Origin: Marsupella aquatica
Lineage: Eukaryota > Marchantiophyta
DNA length: 64,000 nucleotides
NCBI GenBank assembly: GCA_973895155.1
Contig: OZ316895.1
Coordinates: 5,394,001 to 5,458,000, forward strand
Reading direction: 5' to 3'
Under the pieces are notes generated by a model. That model ran no database searches, had not been told where the DNA came from, and saw only the letters and a program-made list of their open reading frames with translations. Within the stretch, counting starts at the first letter, position 1. Every line of letters begins with the position of its first letter. Below are positions 58,721-64,000 of this stretch, in pieces. The position numbers and the translations under genes are program-made.

Positions 58721-60818
58721 TAATTATTGTATTTCTATTTCACTTTTGAAAAAGATACCCCAAATAATAATAATTTTCCAGGTATCTGGAAGATTTATTT
58801 AAATAACTTTTGGATTTTTGTTTCAGTTCTCTGAAGTTTGATCTATTATTTGACATTTTTTGAAACTATTTGATCCATGCCAATGAGTGCTAAGATATCA
58901 AATATTATAAACTAATCATCACAAGATATCTCATTTTTGTGAAAAATACACTCACTATTTGGGCAGGAGCATCACTTTATCACTTTAAGACAAAACCATT
59001 CACTTTTATGAAAGACTCCATGAACAATTCGTGGTTGACACCCTGAACAGTTCACGTGATTGACACCCTGAACAGTTGAGTGAACCGCAGATTATGAATG
59101 AAAATTGTAAAAAGTGCTATCCAAACAGATTTTGATATTCTGAGTAGGTACATCTAGACTTATTTTCATGAAAAAAACTAATTAGTCACATAAATTACCC
59201 AGGAACTCTTGCATCCAACCAACATTATAGTTTATCAGATTTTACTGTTTATGATGCCACAGATATTTTAAATATCAGTGAAACGAATTGCTGGATCATG
59301 TCAATCATAATCTGTTATCGTTCGGGGATGTTTGAAGAGTCCAACGCTAAAGATTAAATTTGCATTCATTCGATGAAGTACGTGACCGTAGCTGACACTA
59401 TTGATCCAAGGAAAACAGTGATGTCCCCTGCTCCCAGACTGAATCATGGTGATGACACATGTCATGTCCATACAGTAGCGGGTTATAATTTTGCACCCCC
59501 GTATACGTACACTGCATTGCTTAGAGCTTCAGTGGACGACTTATTAGGATGCTTGGCATTGAAGATAACTTCTATGCTTCTCGGTCTTCTAAAGCTACCG
59601 GAAGTCCCATTTGCATAGATTTGACGAGAATCTAGAGTCCTCTTCAATCAGGAATTCTTTTGCCAACTTGTGCGATCAAGTCTCTTGATCTGACCACATT
59701 TACAGAAGTGAAGAATTGAAGTCCCGCAGTAGTAGTACACTCGGAAACATTTTGATCAAAAGTTAAAATCGAGTTGCAAAAAATTCAGGCAACTCTCCGT
59801 CTTCAAACTTCTTGAAATCATGAAAGGGTAGTCTATAAAAAGATATGTTGAGGCGGAGACTTGCCTGAATCGTGTAGGCGAACTTGCGATGTTTGCAACT
59901 ATCAAATTTAAGACAGTTTTAGCACGAGTGTTGCGCTAAACGTTCAGGCAAACTTGGCAACAGATGCTGTTTGGAAAATATTTGGAGGCTCTGCACTCTT
60001 CCAAAACCAACCAATGTGCAAGTGTTCAGCTGAAGAGTTGTCTGGAGAATTCATTCTCCTTCGACAGGTGGAGCTCATTCTTATGAGAATGTGGTCGAAA
60101 CGACTTGCGCACGAGAAGTGCAATATTTAATCCCGATCCAATGGAGCAGCGCGGTATAGGCTTATTCTCCTTCGCTCCCCCAATCCCAGTCCAGCGTCTT
60201 TCAAGTCGCTACTTGCACAGACAAACCTACGCGGAGTAGAGTTCAGATTTCAAAACGAATCTAGGAAGAAATCCCGGTGAACGTGAGCATCATCTAAGGT
60301 TCGGTAAGAATATATGGGAGAGGAATTCGCAGTTTGAGCACCACTAACCTGCAAACTTCGAAGAAATCCCGGTGTCATAAACTTTAAAGACTTGCTTTGA
60401 CTTTTGAGATGCGGAAAGTGGAGGTTCTGGAAGCTCATTTCGTTCCAATTTGCTTCCACGATTGAAAGCACTCTTCATGAAAGCAAGAACGAACAAGGAA
60501 GAAAGACACTTCCAGGCTTTTTGCGTCCATCAACTTTCTCGACTTATGATGGAGGAAAGATTGCTGGAGAAGTCATGTCTGTTGCAGTGATTGCTCTAAA
60601 TGTCTTCCATATTGTTCTGCTCCACAAGCCCTCGTGGTTGAGGTCTCCGAAGGACTTGAAGATGCTGCCATAGTTCTCCTGCTCTTCCTCCAACCACGCA
60701 CCTACGGAAGAAACAGTTGGACTCAATCGATAGGGTCTATAGGGGGACAAGCAGAGATTTCCGATCGAAAAAACCAATATGCACATGCTCCAAGCTAGCA
60801 ACTAGTGTGGTGTCCATG

Positions 60819-60876
60819 AACGAACAATGAATGAACGTCAGGGTATTTTCGTTCGTTCGTTCATTCATTGTTCGTT
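60819..60876. repeat. Perfect 19-bp inverted repeat AACGAACAATGAATGAACG
   Basis: Left arm 60819-60837 and right arm 60858-60876 are exact reverse complements around a 20-nt loop. The loop word TCAGGGTATT occurs again near 60929-60938. It may be a miniature inverted-repeat element or a foldback; no target duplication was identified. Confidence 0.8.
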
Positions 60877-61208
60877 AACATCCACAGCTCATTACAAGGC
60901 AACTAGATTAGTATGTTCCCACACACGTCAGGGTATTACTCGCAGCTTCTTTACTTTTTTGAATAGGCAATATCGGACTTCTACAACAATAAAGGAGAGG
61001 ACGGTGATCCCTATTCTGAGAAAAGGGGGTCTGTCCTACATGTTGGCTCATTATTATGCCATGATGGACATTTCATTTTTTTCCAACAAGCGTGTGCAGT
61101 CATTTTATTTTAAGGCCTAGGCAAGAAGTTGAGAAAATGGTGGAAGTAGTCTCACCTGTAATAGAAGAATAAACAGGCTTCGGATGACACCCAATGAAGC
61201 CTATTGTG

Positions 61209-63485
61209 TCAATGTTTGAAAGCAAGCATGGCCCTGATTTCAGGTTCATCCAGCCAGTGCATGACTTCCTCACCCCGGCAAACAAAGCCGCCGCCTGTTT
61301 GCAGGGTGCCTGCATGAAATGGGGAGTGTAAAGTCTTCAGAAGGACCTGCACAGAGTGGTGCACTGGTGTCGGGTTGCCGGTGGGGACCTCTTCTGTTCC
61401 GGGCACAGTATAGATCTGGACCCATTCTGGCGTCATTTCTTTCCTATGAAATTGTTTGGCAAGTCGGGGTAGTGTGTATGTTAGTGCAATGATTGCAGTA
61501 CCACGTTCCATGTCCCTCAGATTGACAGAACAAATCCCCTCAGGTCCCTGCTCAACTAATCTAGGGAAAACGTAGTTCGCTAGTGCGCCCTCCATAACCT
61601 CATATGCTTGGCTGCGAAACCCACTTTGGTACAGGTAGTCGATTAAGACATCAATAAATTCCCGTCGATTTGATCTCAATTCAAAGTGTAGACTTTTCAG
61701 GAATGACGCAATAACAGGAGCCAGATCCTTTTCTGGGGACTTGCCCAGCAGCACTGATAGAAATTGTCCACCACTGTGGCAGGAGAGCATACCCTGTACC
61801 GTCTTCAAATCCTCTGGTCTTTTACAGCGACTCAAGCTGCGCATACACACAGTCAGAGTTGGCAAACTGGGGGTCAGACCCCACTTCGGAAAGGAGTCTA
61901 ATATTTGCTTTGCGTGATGAAACTGTCCAGCCCTTGAATAACTTTCAAGCAATGAGTTTCCCACAGCCAATGTAGGATTCAGACCCATGCCCGCCATTCT
62001 ATCGAACCAACGTTGTGCAGCTTCAGCATCCCCCATCTTAGAGCACATACCAATCAAAGTCGAGAAAGCATTCAAATTAGCAGACAACCCAACTTGTTCC
62101 ATATCCGCAAATAGACTCTCGGCATCTTTCAGCGTTCCAATGTGCTCGATACCAAAGAACATTATGTTGAAGATAACCTCATTAAATGGAATTCCTGCAC
62201 TCTTCATCTCCCTGTAGAGATCCATCAACTCCCGTCGGCCAGCTTTTGCGTAACCTTCTAATAGAACACCGTACGTAAACTGGTCCGGAATGTGACCCCT
62301 CGCTCTCATCTCTTCCAACATCTTATATGCAAGATCCAACCGACCCGCTCTGCCAAATATGCTTACTACACAATTATATACTTGTGTGTCAGTTGCTACT
62401 CCCTGGGCAAGCATATCCTCATAAAGATTGATAGCTTCCTGGTGTAGTTTTGCTTTAGATAACATCTGCATGAGCACTGAATAAGTCACACAATCTGGCT
62501 TTAGACCTCTCTCTTTCATCTTGACAAAAAGCTCTAAGGCTTCTTGCATCCGTTGCCCTTCGGCGTAGCACCGCATTGCTGCTGTGAAGATAATCTTGTC
62601 CATCAGATAGCCCCTATTATCAAGATCATCCAAGATTTTCTCCATAAGATCATACTTCCTCACTCGTCCTAGTAACCGTATGACTATGGTAAAACATGAG
62701 ATGTGGAGAGTGCATTTTGCCTCATGCAAGGCCCACTCCAAGAAATTGTAAGCTATATCAGCGTCTCTCTGTCTACTCAAGATATCAAGCACATGCTTCG
62801 GCTTAAGCTTGGTTCCCTTTGCCATCAAGGTGCGCAGCTCTAATAATGTATGAGCTGACCAGCCGTATTTGCTAAGTAAAGTACAAATCGTGACAGGAAG
62901 ACTCGAGAAGCGAAGATTCAGAAAATTTCCAAAACCTGGGTCTGGATGAATGTGAGGGAAGGTAGACTCGGAGGGCAGCCCGGACTTCTCATTTTCAGGC
63001 TCAGAGCTGGATGATTCCTTCCCAACTCTGGTAATGTAAGGTACCGCCTCCGATGGCACAACACTTATCCAAGGCCATCCTGAACCCTTACGAAAGTACT
63101 TGCCTCGGTATCTTTGAATCGGCACTCGGCTACCACTAGAAACCATACAATTACTTGCTTCTACCAAAGTCCCATCATCGCTCTCTCTAGTACTTTGTTC
63201 TCTACCACCAACCTGTGGCAAGTCTTGTTCCCCACCTACATTGCTAGTTAGATTCCTAAATTGCAATGGTTCAGATAATCTACGAAATATATTTGCAGAA
63301 ACACTGGAGCACATCCGAGGCACCCTTGAAACAAGACCAATTCCAAGTCCCTCCTCTGCCGAAACAAATCTGATCAATGGTTCGGACAGAGGACCGTAGA
63401 TAGAAGTTTGTATCATTACAGAGGAAAGCCGTTCTCTCGACTTCAACATTCTGAACGATGCAATTGCTCCCCGTTGATTCAACAT
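61209..63485 (-). CDS. P-class pentatricopeptide repeat protein with degenerate SMR domain (EMB2217-like)
   Basis: An intronless minus-strand frame of 758 codons from the ATG at 63485; the frame is open a little further up to a TGA at 63563-63561 without another ATG. Residues 1 to about 70 look like an organelle targeting peptide (Arg/Ser-rich, few acids). About eight PPR motifs run from residue 265 to 570, for example VTYSVLMQMLSKAKLHQEAI and FTYGVLLEGYAKAG. The C-terminus (about 655-750) has an SMR-like fold reading SVNLRDMERGTAIIALTYTL, then HSVQVLLKTLHSPF. The canonical LDxH and HGxG motifs are absent, as in plant proteins of the At1g79490 (EMB2217) and At1g18900/At1g74750 type, which it resembles. 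PPR proteins bind organelle RNA base by base. The RNA target cannot be read here. Confidence 0.85.
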   Translation of the reverse strand: MLNQRGAIASFRMLKSRERLSSVMIQTSIYGPLSEPLIRFVSAEEGLGIGLVSRVPRMCSSVSANIFRRLSEPLQFRNLTSNVGGEQDLPQVGGREQSTRESDDGTLVEASNCMVSSGSRVPIQRYRGKYFRKGSGWPWISVVPSEAVPYITRVGKESSSSEPENEKSGLPSESTFPHIHPDPGFGNFLNLRFSSLPVTICTLLSKYGWSAHTLLELRTLMAKGTKLKPKHVLDILSRQRDADIAYNFLEWALHEAKCTLHISCFTIVIRLLGRVRKYDLMEKILDDLDNRGYLMDKIIFTAAMRCYAEGQRMQEALELFVKMKERGLKPDCVTYSVLMQMLSKAKLHQEAINLYEDMLAQGVATDTQVYNCVVSIFGRAGRLDLAYKMLEEMRARGHIPDQFTYGVLLEGYAKAGRRELMDLYREMKSAGIPFNEVIFNIMFFGIEHIGTLKDAESLFADMEQVGLSANLNAFSTLIGMCSKMGDAEAAQRWFDRMAGMGLNPTLAVGNSLLESYSRAGQFHHAKQILDSFPKWGLTPSLPTLTVCMRSLSRCKRPEDLKTVQGMLSCHSGGQFLSVLLGKSPEKDLAPVIASFLKSLHFELRSNRREFIDVLIDYLYQSGFRSQAYEVMEGALANYVFPRLVEQGPEGICSVNLRDMERGTAIIALTYTLPRLAKQFHRKEMTPEWVQIYTVPGTEEVPTGNPTPVHHSVQVLLKTLHSPFHAGTLQTGGGFVCRGEEVMHWLDEPEIRAMLAFKH

Positions 63486-64000
63486 GGACACTTGCACCAC
63501 ATCACATCCCAGCGACGCAGCTCGAATAGCGTAGTTGCAGACGAAGCTCTCGGATGTTCGTCATGTAAATTTCCACCACCACTCATAGATAAAAACTTCC
63601 AAGAGCTGTGGCTACGAAAAGACCTAAATGGAAATTGCTCATATGGATGTCAAAACAGACGATTCAACGAAGGCCAACGCTAGGGTTTTGACAGCTGAGA
63701 CCGAAACGCCTCCCAATTTTGAAACCTGCTTTGACTGCGTTTTCATCTCTGCGGGTCTATGCAGCAGAGCCATAACCCTAACTCTCTAGCTTCGACGGAT
63801 AGGTGAGACAAGTGTGCCACAAAAGCTCGAGATCATCCAAATTCGGAAATTCGGATAGGCCCAGGCATCACTAACAAAGGGCTAGCGAATTCCAACAGAA
63901 GACTGTGGGGGGCACCTGGAAGTGCCCAGAAGACTGGAAGGGCCAGCACTAGGAAAAGAAGCAAGACCACTATTGGAATAGTTTGAGTTTGCATTTGCTC
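63486..64000 (-). promoter_or_regulatory. Upstream region of the PPR gene
   Basis: The minus-strand leader holds a short upstream ORF starting at the ATG at 63564-63562, which ends before the main start. ACGCTAGGGTTTTGAC (about 63665-63681, minus sense reversed) and CCATAACCCTAACTC (about 63770-63785) are telobox-like AAACCCTA/TAGGGTT elements, common upstream of plant genes for organelle and translation proteins. No clear TATA box is seen. Confidence 0.35.

Larger units (their letters stand above)
57229..61200. other. Intergenic region without a supported gene
   Basis: Short open frames (57229-57570 minus, 57694-57969 plus, 59373-59618 plus) have no recognisable domains. The interval contains a TA dinucleotide run (about 58170-58187), a threefold repeat at 58430-58720, a doubled TTGACACCCTGAACAGTT near 59035-59077, and a strong inverted repeat at 60819-60876. 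Confidence 0.5.

Overview
The window reads as nuclear DNA of a land plant or charophyte alga. A plastid-type acetolactate synthase split by seven introns, a P-class PPR-SMR organelle protein, GT-AG introns of about 100-400 bp and plant-type DNA transposons (CACTA, Mutator) all point that way. Angiosperm acetolactate synthase genes usually lack introns, so a non-seed plant or charophyte is more likely. I cannot name the species.

Layout. 0.5-28 kb is a transposon graveyard. A three-PHD-finger ORF resembling the EDM2 reader module (550-1224) is followed by a P-superfamily (THAP9/P-element-like) transposase pseudogene, 1600-5251 continuing at 9966-10910. That reading frame is split by a 4.7-kb GC-rich insertion (5252-9965) bounded by the 5-bp target duplication GTCAT. 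The insertion carries one long gag-like ORF on the minus strand. Next come a tRNA-like hairpin cluster (about 11.0-11.2 kb), a 5'-truncated CACTA element (11.6-16.5 kb) ending in a subterminal-repeat block, an orphan ORF (16.6-17.1 kb), a decayed Mutator-like 3' end (18.5-19.8 kb), a small protein with a membrane segment plus an RNase-H1/viroplasmin-type hybrid-binding domain (20.3-21.0 kb), a 114-bp minisatellite (21.2-22.25 kb), and a broken minus-strand multi-exon gene whose Pro/Ala-rich exons look serially duplicated (22.5-26.5 kb).

29.5-40.3 kb is one host gene. It has a TATA box and GC-rich leader, then ten coding exons for a predicted 1840-residue protein with one C2H2 zinc finger and a Lys/Arg-rich coiled coil. 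40.3-50.2 kb is AT-rich and nearly gene-free, with fossil fragments, a zinc-knuckle remnant and hairpins. 50.2-54.5 kb holds the acetolactate synthase gene, whose eight exons join in phase to 687 residues. 54.5-61.2 kb is AT-rich with short tandem duplications. 61.2-63.5 kb (minus strand) is the PPR-SMR gene.

The three host genes are unrelated in function: branched-chain amino acid synthesis in plastids, organelle RNA metabolism, and an unassigned nuclear-looking zinc-finger protein. They do not form an operon-like unit. The left half is a nested transposon record in which several ORFs are closed by stop codons that C-to-T transitions can explain, as expected of methylated plant repeats. The most unusual candidate system is the P-like transposase beside an EDM2-like chromatin-reader ORF.
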